Source of the DNA: Hymenobacter wooponensis
Lineage (GTDB): Bacteria; Bacteroidota; Bacteroidia; Cytophagales; Hymenobacteraceae
NCBI RefSeq assembly: GCF_004745865.1
Contig: NZ_SRKZ01000007.1
Span: forward strand, 1-64,000
Direction of reading: 5' to 3'
DNA length: 64,000 bases
Made by a program: the position numbers and the translations under genes. The notes under the pieces are model-generated. The model saw nothing but the letters and a program-made list of their open reading frames with translations. It was not told the DNA's origin and made no database searches. Below, one piece after another: positions 1 through 9,532 of this stretch; position 1 is the stretch's first letter; every line of letters begins with the position of its first letter.

Positions 1-128
1 CAACCCGGCAGTCTGCGCACCCGACGACGAAACGCAGGGTGGAATGATGACTATATGAGCCAGCTTTTAACCTGCGTCCGCGAAAACTGCCGGATGGCAG
101 TCCTCTAAATTTGATGCGTACGCCCTGA

Positions 129-2621
129 GTGTATGATAGCACCAACCCTGAGGTTATCGTAGACTTTACGTTTGTGCACCTCAACGCGGCAGCGAAGCGC
201 ATGCTAGGCCTAGCCACCGACGAGCCAGCACTCACGCTGCTCCAGCTACTGCCACAAAGCCAGGCAAACGGTGCCTTCACTTTCCACCGTGAGGCGTTTA
301 TAACCAATGAGCCCCTCTCATTTGATCTTACGTTTCAAACCAACGGACAGGAAACCTACTTCCGGGCCTCGGCTCGCCGCGTGGGGGAAGGCTTGGTTGT
401 CAGTTTTGTAGAGGCCGCTGACCATCCGCGGATGGCCATGAGAATAGCTCTGCGCGAAACCCAAGCCCGCGAGCAAGCGGCCCGGGCTGAGGCCGAGGTG
501 CAGCGCCAGCAACTGCAACTGCTATTTATGCAGGCGCCGGCATGCATGGCCAACCTCACCGGTCCTGATCATGTCTTCTCCTTCGTAAACCCGCCCTATA
601 GCCAGCTGTTTAGCGGCCGACCTTTGGTAGGTAAGCCATTCACCAAAGCGCTACCAGAAATGAAGGGCCAACCGTTTCTACGCTGGCTCGATGAGGTGTA
701 TCGTACGGGGAAAACGCATTTTGGCAATGAGGTACTGGCCTACGTAGATCATACCAACACCGGGCGACTGGAGGAACGGTACTTCAATTTCATCTACCAA
801 GCCACCCGCGACGCCTCGGATGCTATAACCGGCGTGCTGATTTTTGCCTATGATGTTAGTGAGCAGGTAGAACGGCGCCGCAGACTGGAGGAGCAGGAGC
901 ACCAAACCAATCAGCTAAATGAGGAGCTAGCCGCCGCAAACGAAGAGCTGCACGCTTCCTTTGAGGAAATACGAGCTAATAATGAGGCCCTAGCCCACAC
1001 GGAACTAGCCCTTCGCAGCCTCAACCAGGAGTTGGAGGCCCGCGTGGAGGAGCGCACCCAGGAGGTGCAGCTTGCTCAAATAGAAACTGAGCGCCAGCGG
1101 ATGCGCTTGTACCGGTTTTTTATGCAGGCCCCGGCCGCGCTCTGCAGCCTCGATGGCCCAAACCTGGTTTTCGAGTTAATCAACCCCAACTTCCAGAGCC
1201 TATTCCCAGGGCGGCGTATACAGGGCCATTCTTTACTAGAAGCGCTGCCCGAACTCAAGGGTCACCGCGCCTGGAACACTCTGCGCCTAGTGTATGACAC
1301 GGGGGCCACTCACCAAGAAACGGCTATTCTGATACCGGTGGCCGAGTACGAAGGCGGCCCCTTAGAAGACCGGTACTTCAACTACGTCCAGCAGGCCCGC
1401 TACGATAGCCGCGGCGATATTGATGGGGTGCTGGTTTTTGCCTTTGAGGTGACGGAACAGGTGAAAGCCCAGCAGCAAAGCGAAGAAAGTGCCCGCCGCC
1501 TGCGCATCCTAACGGATGCCCTGCCAGTACTCATAGGCTATCTTGATAACGAGCAACGCTACCAGTTTGCCAACCAGGCCTATGAAACGTGGTTTAACCA
1601 GCGCCCGGCCGACTTATTGGGCCGGACGGTAAAGGATATTGTGGGCGAAGAGGCCTACCGGCAGGTGCAGCACTACATTGAGCGTGCATTGGCTGGCGAA
1701 CGGCTTGACTTTGAGGCCCAGATGCCTTACCGGGAAAACTTCACCAAGTACATCCGGACCAGCTACGTCCCGGATGTGCAGAAAGGGCAAGTGGCCGGCT
1801 TTTACACATTGGTGAATGACATTACGGAGCAAGTAGAAGCCCGCCAGCAAGTGCAGCGCCTCAACGAGCAATTGTTGTCCATGAATGAGGAGCTGCAAAC
1901 CAGTAACGAGGAGCTTAGCAGCACCAATGAGCAACTGACCCGTACCAACGTAGACCTCGACAACTTCATTTACACCGCCTCGCACGACTTAAAGGCGCCC
2001 ATTACTAATATTGAGGGGCTGCTGCAAGTTCTGCTAAATGAGCTTCCCACCAATAAACGGGAAGGCGATGTGGGCTATGTGCTTGAACTCATGCAAGGGG
2101 CCGTAGACCGGTTCAAGCGGACCATTGAGCATCTGACGGATGTATCGAAGCTGCAGAAAGAGCACGCGCAACCGGCTACCCAAGTAAGCCTGGCCAAGGT
2201 GGTACAGGATGTTCGCCTGGATTTGATGCCCCTCATTCAGGAAACTGGCGCGCAGCTTACTCTCGACACACGGAACTGCCCATCCATTGCCTTCTCTGAG
2301 AAAAACCTGCGCTCCGTTGTATACAACCTGCTCAGCAACGCCCTCAAGTATCACCACCCCGACCGCATACCGGAAGTGCACCTTCATTGCCGCACCGAAG
2401 GCCCTTACCTGGTGCTAGAAGTACAAGACAATGGCCTAGGGCTGGATCTGACGCGCACTCAGCACATGTTCCAGATGTTCCAGCGCTACCACACCCACGT
2501 GGAGGGTTCGGGGGTAGGCCTGTATATGGTGAAGAAGATGGTGGAAAACACCGGGGGCCAGATTCAGGTGCAGAGTAAACTCGGAGAAGGTTCTACTTTC
2601 TCGGTATACTTCTGCCTCTAG
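129..2621 (+). CDS. Multi-PAS sensor histidine kinase
   Basis: Two-component sensor kinase predicted to autophosphorylate on His619 (SHDLKAP, HisKA domain) and pass phosphate to an unidentified response regulator. Domain order seen: PAS-like segment (about 1-110), PAS (130-245), coiled coil (250-315), PAS (325-445), PAS (450-570), coiled coil (570-610), HisKA, then HATPase with N-box (NLLSNALKY), G1 (DNGLGL) and G2 (GSGVGLYMV). No membrane segment is visible, so it is probably cytosolic. The start is uncertain: the frame opens with GTG directly after an in-frame TGA (126-128), has no ribosome binding site, and residue 1 falls inside a PAS domain. The stop TAG lies inside a CTAGGCC word. No partner regulator is in the window. 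The family is certain, the signal sensed unknown. Confidence 0.9.
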   Translation: MYDSTNPEVIVDFTFVHLNAAAKRMLGLATDEPALTLLQLLPQSQANGAFTFHREAFITNEPLSFDLTFQTNGQETYFRASARRVGEGLVVSFVEAADHPRMAMRIALRETQAREQAARAEAEVQRQQLQLLFMQAPACMANLTGPDHVFSFVNPPYSQLFSGRPLVGKPFTKALPEMKGQPFLRWLDEVYRTGKTHFGNEVLAYVDHTNTGRLEERYFNFIYQATRDASDAITGVLIFAYDVSEQVERRRRLEEQEHQTNQLNEELAAANEELHASFEEIRANNEALAHTELALRSLNQELEARVEERTQEVQLAQIETERQRMRLYRFFMQAPAALCSLDGPNLVFELINPNFQSLFPGRRIQGHSLLEALPELKGHRAWNTLRLVYDTGATHQETAILIPVAEYEGGPLEDRYFNYVQQARYDSRGDIDGVLVFAFEVTEQVKAQQQSEESARRLRILTDALPVLIGYLDNEQRYQFANQAYETWFNQRPADLLGRTVKDIVGEEAYRQVQHYIERALAGERLDFEAQMPYRENFTKYIRTSYVPDVQKGQVAGFYTLVNDITEQVEARQQVQRLNEQLLSMNEELQTSNEELSSTNEQLTRTNVDLDNFIYTASHDLKAPITNIEGLLQVLLNELPTNKREGDVGYVLELMQGAVDRFKRTIEHLTDVSKLQKEHAQPATQVSLAKVVQDVRLDLMPLIQETGAQLTLDTRNCPSIAFSEKNLRSVVYNLLSNALKYHHPDRIPEVHLHCRTEGPYLVLEVQDNGLGLDLTRTQHMFQMFQRYHTHVEGSGVGLYMVKKMVENTGGQIQVQSKLGEGSTFSVYFCL

Positions 2622-2744
2622 GCCAGTACCTGAGCACCAAAAGAAGTTAGTTAAAGCACGTACGCCAGTCAGCAGCCCCCTGTTGCTACTGGCGTAGCCC
2701 TGCTCTTGCCATGCAGGTGACATCTGCTGCTCCCGGGCGCAGGG

Positions 2745-2790
2745 GCGTAAAAAGAAACGACCCGGCTGCCGTAATGGCAACCGGGTCGTT
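2745..2790 (-). terminator. Rho-independent terminator of the tRNA gene
   Basis: A 15-bp near-perfect stem (AACGACCCGG arm at 2756, matching arm ending 2790) is followed on the minus strand by a T-rich tail (TTTCTTTTT). It lies immediately downstream of the minus-strand tRNA. Confidence 0.8.
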
Positions 2791-2794
2791 TAGG

Positions 2795-2867
<73 letters not shown>

Positions 2868-3089
2868 CTGTTTGGTGATGCAAATGTAGTAGGGTTTTTC
2901 GGAAAAGCACACCCTTTGGTTACAAATACTTAACACCAGAGCCTTTCTATCTGATTATCAGAGCAAAAAATTATTGACACAAATTCTGGATAACCGTTGA
3001 GTACAGGATTATGGCCTTCTCTTATCTCAACAACAGCTCCCGCGTAGAATGCATCAGCTTATTACACAAATTTACCACACCAAAATCCT

Positions 3090-4280
3090 ATGAACTCCCC
3101 TCATTCTCAGTCTGCTGTTCTACCATCTTTGCGGTGGGCAGTTCCAGCGCTGGCATTAGGCCTTTCGCTAACAGCGTGCAACTCCCCTCAAAACTCCGAA
3201 TCGGGAGCAGCAGCCAGCACCTCTAGTGCCGATGCTACCACTACCGCTGATACATCGGCTTCTTCTACTGCCACTAATACGCCTGATGCTATTAAGCCAG
3301 CAGGCCCAGCCCCAGCATGGGCCCCCAACATCGGCCCCCAAATGCAAACTGTGGTAGAAAAGCTAGAGAAGCTGCAAGGCCCTACCCCACCCGAGAAACT
3401 CCCCGTAGCTGAAGTCCGCAAGGCTCCTTCGGCGGCTGATGCGGCCATGGCCGTTATGTCTGACTTTCATGTGCAAGCGCCCCCATCCAAGCTTGATACC
3501 ATGAGCAAAGTGATGGCGCCGGGCCTGAAAGCTCGCATTTATACCCCCCAGGGTGCTACCGGCCCGCTGCCCGTAGTGGTGTATTACCACGGAGGCGGCT
3601 GGGTAATTGCCAACCTCAATACCTATGATTCTTCGGTGCGGGCGCTAGCGGAGAAAAGCGGAGCCATCTTCGTATCGGTGGCCTACCGGCAGGCACCCGA
3701 GCATAAGTTCCCCACCGCTCACAACGATGCGTTTACGGCTTACCAGTGGGTGCTGAAAAATGCCGCCTCCATTAAAGGTGACCCCAAGCGGGTAGCCGTA
3801 GCCGGAGAAAGCGCTGGTGGTAATTTGGCCGCCGCCGTTTGCATGATGGCCCGCGACAAAGGAGCTATGCAACCTAAGCACCAACTGCTGGTGTACCCCA
3901 TTGCTGGTTACGACCTGAACACGCCTTCTTACCGGAAGTACGCCAGCGCCAAGCCGCTGAGCAAGCCCTTCATGGCCTGGTTCTTCGACAAGTATCTGCG
4001 TACGCCCGCCGATGGCAAAAACCCACTCATTTCGCTGGTAACCGCGCCTAATCTGAAAGGCTTGGCTCCCGCCACCGTTATTGGCGCCGGTATCGACCCG
4101 CTGATGAGCGAAGGCAAAACCTATGCTGATAAGCTGCAAGCAGCCGGCATCCCGGTGAAGTATCAGCTCTATGACAACGTGACCCACGAGTTCTTCGGCA
4201 TGGGCGCCATCATCCCGGAGGCCATGCAGGCTGAAGATCTGGCGGCTGGCGAGTTGAAGAAAGCGCTGGCAGCTCAATAA
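3090..4280 (+). CDS. Lipoprotein alpha/beta-hydrolase (HSL-type esterase)
   Basis: Predicted carboxylesterase of the hormone-sensitive-lipase (alpha/beta-hydrolase fold-3) group. It begins with a lipoprotein signal peptide (LSLTAC lipobox near residue 30) and a Ser/Thr/Ala-rich linker to about residue 75, so it is likely anchored in the envelope. Oxyanion motif HGGGW starts at His167. The triad is Ser241 (GESAGG), Asp336 (DPLMSEG) and His366 (THEFFG). The gene is isolated: a tRNA precedes it on the other strand and a strong terminator follows. The substrate is unknown; the family favours short-chain esters. Confidence 0.9.
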   Translation: MNSPHSQSAVLPSLRWAVPALALGLSLTACNSPQNSESGAAASTSSADATTTADTSASSTATNTPDAIKPAGPAPAWAPNIGPQMQTVVEKLEKLQGPTPPEKLPVAEVRKAPSAADAAMAVMSDFHVQAPPSKLDTMSKVMAPGLKARIYTPQGATGPLPVVVYYHGGGWVIANLNTYDSSVRALAEKSGAIFVSVAYRQAPEHKFPTAHNDAFTAYQWVLKNAASIKGDPKRVAVAGESAGGNLAAAVCMMARDKGAMQPKHQLLVYPIAGYDLNTPSYRKYASAKPLSKPFMAWFFDKYLRTPADGKNPLISLVTAPNLKGLAPATVIGAGIDPLMSEGKTYADKLQAAGIPVKYQLYDNVTHEFFGMGAIIPEAMQAEDLAAGELKKALAAQ

Positions 4281-4299
4281 GCAATCCAGCATACTATTT

Positions 4300-4338
4300 A
4301 AAAAGCCCTGACACCTTGGTTGGTGTCAGGGCTTTTTT
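4300..4338 (+). terminator. Rho-independent terminator of the esterase
   Basis: A perfect 12-bp stem (AGCCCTGACACC / GGTGTCAGGGCT) is followed by TTTTTT, 20 bases after the esterase stop codon. Confidence 0.92.
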
Positions 4339-4356
4339 GTGTGAGGCACTCTATTG

Positions 4357-4508
4357 TGCTGACGTTGAGATGTAGCGACGCAATGTTGCGTCTCGGCGCT
4401 TGCTGCTGTTGTTTACCACGCGTCGCGCAACGGCTATTATTCTAGGCCTGTCGTTCACGCGTTACCGTTCAACGACGAGACGCAACATATTGCACTCCAA
4501 CGTCAGCA
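4357..4508 (+). repeat. Imperfect palindromic intergenic repeat
   Basis: The arms begin TGCTGACGTTG and continue to GTTGCGTCTCG; the inverse copy ends at 4508, five bases before the stop of the next gene. The centre contains CTAGGCCTGTCGTTC, resembling the core of the family A repeats near 10.4 and 14.6 kb. It sits between two convergent genes and encodes nothing. Confidence 0.75.
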
Positions 4509-4512
4509 CGTG

Positions 4513-6387
4513 TTAAAACCGGTTGGTGATGCCGAAGTGGATCTTGCCGGATCCCAGGGAAAACTTCTGCTGCTGGTCGCGGCCGAGGGCATACACGAAC
4601 TGGAACTGGCCGGCAGCTGTCCGGAAGCTCAGGCCGGCTCCTAGGCCAGTTGGCGTATCCTGGGTGGTTTCGGTGGTGATGTCGCGCCGCAGCCAGGCTT
4701 GGTCGGCGAAGACAAACACGTACGAATCGGCGCTGGTAAACTGCCGGAACTCGGCCGTACCGATGGCGTACTGGCTGGCGTAGTAGTTCAGCTCATTGAA
4801 GCCGCGTAGGGTAGCTAGGCCACCCAGCCGGAACAGGTCGTTTAGAAACAACCGCTGGTTGAGCAGGGCTTCGCCCCGCACCCGCGTGAAGAGCACTCCG
4901 TTGCGGCCAAACCGGAAGTACCGCTCTACGCGCCCGCCCAGGCTGATTTGGGTGGAGCGCAGCGGCACCGTCTGATACAGCTGCTCTAGTAGATCGGGGT
5001 TGCGGTTGATGCGCTTGGTCCCGACGGCGCCCTGGCCGCTGGCCAGCATCCCACGCCGCGGCAGGTAAGGGTCGTCGAGGGTATTCCAGACGTAATCGAC
5101 GCCGTAGGAGTTGAACTCAGAGTCGATGTTCTCGGGGAGGCTGGTGGTGAAGACAGACAGGGCGGCGGAATCAGCCAACAGGCGAGAGCTGCGGCGCTCC
5201 GTGAAGAAAGACACCCGCCCCGCGTGCGCCGTGGGGTACGTGACCTGCAGGCGCGGCCGCACCGTCAGGAACTGGTCGTTCTGCTTCAGCAGGTTGAAGG
5301 TACCTCCTACTTCCAGGGGCGTCCCGAAAAAGCTAGGGTGCACGTACTGCGCATCAAGTAGCTGGGAGGTAGCATCAAGCTTGCGCCACTGGATGCCAAT
5401 GCCCTTGCCGCCGCCCTTAATGTTGCGCAGATTCAGGGTAACGTCGCCGGTGATCTGCACCTTCTTCTGGCCTACACTGGGGTTGGCATTGGGCAGCACG
5501 CCTACGATGGCATCAAACTGGCTGGCCGCCCGGTCTTCCAGCAGCAAGTATACCCGCGCCTTCCCCAAGGCAAACCGCACCTCGGGCTCGGCTTTAAGCT
5601 GCAAGTACGGAAGCTGGCGGAGCCGACGCGCTGCCTCCTGAATTTTCTGTTGACTATAGGGCTGGCCCGGAAAAATCTGCAGGTAGCGCGTCAGGAAGCC
5701 CACTCGCGTTTTGGTTTTGCCCACAATCTGAATGGAATCGAAGACCACGGCCTGGCCCCGCTGCAGTACAATGCGGCCCGCCACCTCGGAGCCCAATAGC
5801 TTCAAGGAGTCGAGGGTAACGGTGGCGAAAGGGAAGCCTTGGTTTTCGGCCTCGTGCAGGATGTTCTCCTGCAGTTGGGCCCACTCTTTCGGCTGGAAGG
5901 GTTGACCCCGAAACAGCTTCTCGCGGTAGCCGGCCCGCGTCATCAGCCCGTCGCCCAGGTTGCCGTTGCGCAGCTGAGCCCACTGGAATTTCTCGCCCAC
6001 GTACAAGCGCACCCGCAGGGAGTCGTGGCCCCAGCGCATTTCATCGGCCGAGGCCGTGAGGTAGGCATCGGCTTGCAGAGCCAGCAGCAAATCACGCAGT
6101 TCACGCACGGCAGTGGCCGAGTCGGGTAATACTTTGCGGTAACGGTAGCGCCGCACCAGGGGCTGATCGGCGGCTTCTACCTGCAGCGCCAGCGCTACTG
6201 GCCTACGGGCGGGCAGCACCCGCCGCGCTGCGGCTGAGTCGGGCCGCTGGACTGGCCTAGCCGGGGCCGGGGGCGTTTGCAGAGCGGGTTGCGTCAGCGT
6301 ATTCGTAACCGTTTGCGCGCGCACTGCCCCTAGGCCACTCAGGAGGCACCAGCTTAGCAGACTAAGAAAGAGAAGGTGGGCGTACAT
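4513..6387 (-). CDS. BamA/TamA-like outer-membrane protein (Omp85)
   Basis: Omp85-superfamily outer-membrane barrel, either involved in outer-membrane protein assembly or a TamA-like relative. The start chosen gives a signal peptide (MYAHLLFLSLLSWCLLSG...VRAQ) in a 624-residue protein; the frame extends 33 codons further upstream without one. POTRA-like repeats occupy about residues 60-270. The C-terminal half is a bacterial-surface-antigen barrel with the diagnostic LRGF loop motif, and the protein ends in an aromatic F, the usual barrel-assembly signal. It is shorter than the roughly 800-residue BamA proteins, so it is unlikely to be the essential BamA. It is divergent from hemW. Confidence 0.85.
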   Translation of the reverse strand: MYAHLLFLSLLSWCLLSGLGAVRAQTVTNTLTQPALQTPPAPARPVQRPDSAAARRVLPARRPVALALQVEAADQPLVRRYRYRKVLPDSATAVRELRDLLLALQADAYLTASADEMRWGHDSLRVRLYVGEKFQWAQLRNGNLGDGLMTRAGYREKLFRGQPFQPKEWAQLQENILHEAENQGFPFATVTLDSLKLLGSEVAGRIVLQRGQAVVFDSIQIVGKTKTRVGFLTRYLQIFPGQPYSQQKIQEAARRLRQLPYLQLKAEPEVRFALGKARVYLLLEDRAASQFDAIVGVLPNANPSVGQKKVQITGDVTLNLRNIKGGGKGIGIQWRKLDATSQLLDAQYVHPSFFGTPLEVGGTFNLLKQNDQFLTVRPRLQVTYPTAHAGRVSFFTERRSSRLLADSAALSVFTTSLPENIDSEFNSYGVDYVWNTLDDPYLPRRGMLASGQGAVGTKRINRNPDLLEQLYQTVPLRSTQISLGGRVERYFRFGRNGVLFTRVRGEALLNQRLFLNDLFRLGGLATLRGFNELNYYASQYAIGTAEFRQFTSADSYVFVFADQAWLRRDITTETTQDTPTGLGAGLSFRTAAGQFQFVYALGRDQQQKFSLGSGKIHFGITNRF

Positions 6388-6556
6388 TTGGGAACTGAAA
6401 CGCAAAAAAGCGCTTTTAATTTCCCGAAAGTACGCCAGAGTACGGTTGGCTTTCTTTCCCATCTGCTGGGGTGTTTCTCCCGGCACCCCATGTTCGGCCT
6501 TGCCCTGTTAGTACAGAGTCTACCGCACCGCTAGGCCACTCTTTTGCTGCTTCCTC

Positions 6557-7699
6557 ATGTCCGGCCTCTACCTTCATATCCCCTTCTGCAAACAAGCCTG
6601 CCACTACTGCGACTTCCACTTCAGCACCTCCATGGCGCTGAAGAGCCGCTTTGTGGAAGCGCTGGTGCGGGAGATGGAGCTGCGCCGCGACTACCTTGGC
6701 CCTGCTCCGCATCTCAATACTATTTACTTCGGGGGCGGCACGCCTTCGTTGCTGACTGCCGCCGAGCTTGACACGATTTTCGAGGCCATTCACCAGAACT
6801 TTGCGGTGGCTCCTGACGCTGAAATAACCCTGGAAGCCAACCCCGACGACCTCACGGCCCTGAAGCTGCGAGAGCTGGCGGCCTCGTCGGTTAACCGCCT
6901 GAGCATCGGCCTGCAAACTTTCCACGAGCCGCATTTGCGCATGATGAACCGGGCCCACTCCGCTGAGGAGTCGCGGGCCTGCGTGGAGCTGGCCCAGGAT
7001 GCGGGCTTCGAGAACATTTCCGTGGACCTGATTTATGGGGTGCCGGCCGAGGGGCACGGCATCTGGGAGCGGGACATGGAAATTGCCTTTGGGCTGGGCG
7101 TGCCGCATATGTCCTGCTACGCCCTTACCATTGAGCCCGACACGGTATTTGGGCGACAGCTGAAGAAGGGCAAGTTCCTGGCGGCGCCTGAGGAATTTGT
7201 GGCTCATCAGTTTGAACGGCTGCTCCAGCAAATGAGCCGTCACGGCTACCAGCAGTACGAAATCAGCAACTTCTGCCTGCCTGGCCGCGAGTCGCGCCAC
7301 AACTCGGCTTACTGGCGTGGGGTGCCCTACCTAGGCCTTGGCCCGAGCGCCCACTCCTTCAACGGACACAGCCGCCAGTATACCGTGGCCAACAACCCGC
7401 AGTACGTGCAGGCCGTGCTCGACCACGCCGAGGTGCCCGCCACCGTGGAGCAGCTCTCCCCTACTGACCGGGCCAATGAGTACCTGATGACCAGCTTGCG
7501 CACCGCCCAGGGCTGCGACCTAGGCCACCTGCGCGACACGCTCGGTGTAGACTTGCTAGGCCCGCGTGCGGCTTACCTGCAGGAGTTGCAACGTGCCGGC
7601 TGGGCCACGCTCAGCCCCGAACACGTGCTTGTGCTCACTGACCAAGGCAAGCTACTGGCCGACCAGATTACGCTGGAGCTTTTTCAGGACGAGAAGTAG
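6557..7699 (+). CDS. hemW: Radical SAM HemW (heme chaperone, CPO-like)
   Basis: The N-terminus YLHIPFCKQACHYCDF carries the radical-SAM cysteines Cys11, Cys15 and Cys18 in the CX3CX2C spacing typical of HemN/HemW. It is followed by the GGGTP SAM-binding motif and a C-terminal HemN domain. Length (380 residues) fits HemW rather than the longer HemN coproporphyrinogen dehydrogenases, and the N-terminal extension with an extra cysteine found in HemN is absent. HemW proteins bind heme and are thought to deliver it to target proteins; they are often misnamed coproporphyrinogen III oxidase. The start ATG is preceded by a short gap to the divergent barrel gene. No operon partner downstream. Confidence 0.92.
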   Translation: MSGLYLHIPFCKQACHYCDFHFSTSMALKSRFVEALVREMELRRDYLGPAPHLNTIYFGGGTPSLLTAAELDTIFEAIHQNFAVAPDAEITLEANPDDLTALKLRELAASSVNRLSIGLQTFHEPHLRMMNRAHSAEESRACVELAQDAGFENISVDLIYGVPAEGHGIWERDMEIAFGLGVPHMSCYALTIEPDTVFGRQLKKGKFLAAPEEFVAHQFERLLQQMSRHGYQQYEISNFCLPGRESRHNSAYWRGVPYLGLGPSAHSFNGHSRQYTVANNPQYVQAVLDHAEVPATVEQLSPTDRANEYLMTSLRTAQGCDLGHLRDTLGVDLLGPRAAYLQELQRAGWATLSPEHVLVLTDQGKLLADQITLELFQDEK

Positions 7700-7930
7700 C
7701 TAAGCAGTAGCCCACAGCAGGAAGTCTTCTGTGTAAATAGCATGCGGCTACTCAGCTACTTAGGCCTGGGCGGTGCATTTTTGCCGGAATAAAGCCTAGT
7801 TGCCGCGCCAAAAGTCCTAATTTCCCTTTCCCATTTCGGGCTTGAGTAGCCGCCGCCAAGTGCTGGTGATGGCTACGCTAGGCTTCTGAGCGGGCTGGAT
7901 TCGAGCGTATGCTGCAACTTTAGTGCTGGT

Positions 7931-8434
7931 ATGAGAAGACTTATTGATGCCCTTGCCGACGACACCGATTTCTTCATCGAGCAGGTGCAGATTACGGCTA
8001 TTGTTTTTGACACATCCGACGACGTAACTATCTGGGCTACTACCTTTTTTGACCAGGAGCTCCACTTTTTTCACCTAGGCCTCCCTTTCCAGCAGCTTGA
8101 TCTGCTGATTCGGTTGGCGGGCCCCCGCGCCGAGGCTGTGCAGGAGGACGTGGCCGATGCCCTGGCCACCGTTACGGAGTGGCCCTGCCTGTTGGAGTAC
8201 AGCAGTGAGGAAAGCCAGCCGGTACCTCTTCCCAATGTGGCCCTCAAGCTCTCCTGCACCTACCCTGCCGATGGCCCCTTTGGTGATGAGGATGAGGGAG
8301 AAGATGGCGAGGAGGAAGACGAAACCTTCGACATCAGCCTAAACGCCGAAACCGAAGACCCCGAAGAATACGAATCCGACCAGCCCCACAACATCTTTTA
8401 CCTGGAAGGAGTATTCCTGCGCATCGAACCCTAA
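7931..8434 (+). CDS. Acidic protein of unknown function
   Basis: I do not recognise the family. The 167-residue product has no signal peptide. An N-terminal hydrophobic/aromatic region (to about residue 110) looks like a compact alpha/beta domain. It is followed by a very acidic stretch (about 120-145, rich in D and E, e.g. GEDGEEEDE) and a short hydrophobic C-terminus (IFYLEGVFLRIEP). Codon use matches the neighbours. The 231 bases before it show no gene or obvious promoter. Likely cytosolic. Confidence 0.75.
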   Translation: MRRLIDALADDTDFFIEQVQITAIVFDTSDDVTIWATTFFDQELHFFHLGLPFQQLDLLIRLAGPRAEAVQEDVADALATVTEWPCLLEYSSEESQPVPLPNVALKLSCTYPADGPFGDEDEGEDGEEEDETFDISLNAETEDPEEYESDQPHNIFYLEGVFLRIEP

Positions 8435-8542
8435 GCAGTGAATGCGTGAAGGAAATGAATGAGTGGGTCAGCCTTTCTACGTGTATCGGCTAGGCCACCA
8501 TCACCACCTCTTCACTCAGTCACTCCTCCCACTCATTCACCG

Positions 8543-9196
8543 ATGATCTACCTCATTCCTGGGCTAGGGGCCGACGAGCGGGTTTTCCGGAATCTGCAGC
8601 CCCTCTTGCAGTACGAGAACCAGGTTGTGCACTGGCTCACGCCCGAGCCGGATGAGACGTTGCCGCACTACGCAGCCCGTATGGCTGCGAAGATTCCGCT
8701 AGGCCAGTTGGGGTTACTGGTAGGGGTGTCGTTTGGGGGGATGGTGGCGTTGGAAATCACGCGGATGCGGCCGGAGCTGCGCACGGTACTCATCTCCAGT
8801 ATCCCCGACTCCAGCTGCCTGCCCCCGCTGCTGCGCCTGATTCGGGCTACGGGCGTGTACCACTTAGTGCCGCCCCAGATGCTGAAGCTGTTCCCAAGGG
8901 CTGGGCAGTGGTACTTTGGGGTGAAGAATAAGGAGTACCCGCTGTTCAAAGAGATTCTGCGCGACATGGAGCCCGTGTATACCAAGTGGGCTATTAACCG
9001 CCTCATGCACTGGGATAGCACCAACGCTGGCTCCAGCATCCAGATTCTGGGCACCCACGACCGGGTATTCCCGCCCGGTCCCACGCCCGTCGAGTACCTT
9101 ATCCGGGGCGGCGGCCATTTCATGGTAATCAGCCACGCCCCAGAAATTGCCGAAATCCTGAATAAGCTGGCGGCTGAGCAGGCGCACACGGTATAG
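8543..9196 (+). CDS. Alpha/beta hydrolase
   Basis: Small serine hydrolase of about 217 residues starting MIYLIPGLGADERVF. The chosen ATG removes a 28-codon leader (MSGSAFLRV...) that is not hydrophobic and lacks conserved character. The nucleophile elbow is GVSFGGM and the likely catalytic His is in GGGHFMV; an Asp lies in THDRVFP. No signal peptide, so cytosolic. The compact form, without a large lid, resembles esterase or thioesterase-like members. It starts 108 bases after the acidic protein and could be co-transcribed. Substrate unknown. Confidence 0.85.
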   Translation: MIYLIPGLGADERVFRNLQPLLQYENQVVHWLTPEPDETLPHYAARMAAKIPLGQLGLLVGVSFGGMVALEITRMRPELRTVLISSIPDSSCLPPLLRLIRATGVYHLVPPQMLKLFPRAGQWYFGVKNKEYPLFKEILRDMEPVYTKWAINRLMHWDSTNAGSSIQILGTHDRVFPPGPTPVEYLIRGGGHFMVISHAPEIAEILNKLAAEQAHTV

Positions 9197-9252
9197 CTTA
9201 CGAACGCTACCTCATCGCAATCATAAGAGCTTATCACCACTTTTACCTAGCT

Positions 9253-9421
9253 CGTCATTCCGAGCATGTGGCGCATCAAGCCAGGGCCTGAGGAATCTCG
9301 TGGGCTGACGTTGCATGGCAACCCATAGGCACGTCATCCTGAGCTGGCAAAGGATCTTACTATAGTAGCACGTGGCGCTAGGCCACTAATTCATTCGTGC
9401 TAAGATCCTTCCTTCGTCAGG
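9253..9421 (+). repeat. Degenerate palindromic repeats (family A and a CATTCCG type)
   Basis: This 336-base gene gap holds a fragment with TCATTCCGAG...GAGGAATCTCG (9253-9300), then a decayed family A copy from 9329 (CACGTCATCCTGAGC). The right arm of the latter (AAGATCCTTCCTTCGTCAGG) has lost its outer end. The centre includes GCTAGGCCAC. No coding potential seen. Confidence 0.7.
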
Positions 9422-9532
9422 CTAACGGGCTTTGGTATTGGATGGCTGGCCTAGACTATTAGCGCATAAGTAAGCTCTCCATCTGCTTTTCGTTCTTTGT
9501 GAGCGTTTTTGCTACCTCATTCCCTCTCCCGC

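Noticed and set aside
3645..4292. Minus-strand frame antisense to the esterase
   Set aside because: Shadow frame; the esterase has an intact catalytic triad.
6416..7300. Minus-strand frame over hemW
   Set aside because: Shadow frame; hemW motifs are intact on the plus strand.
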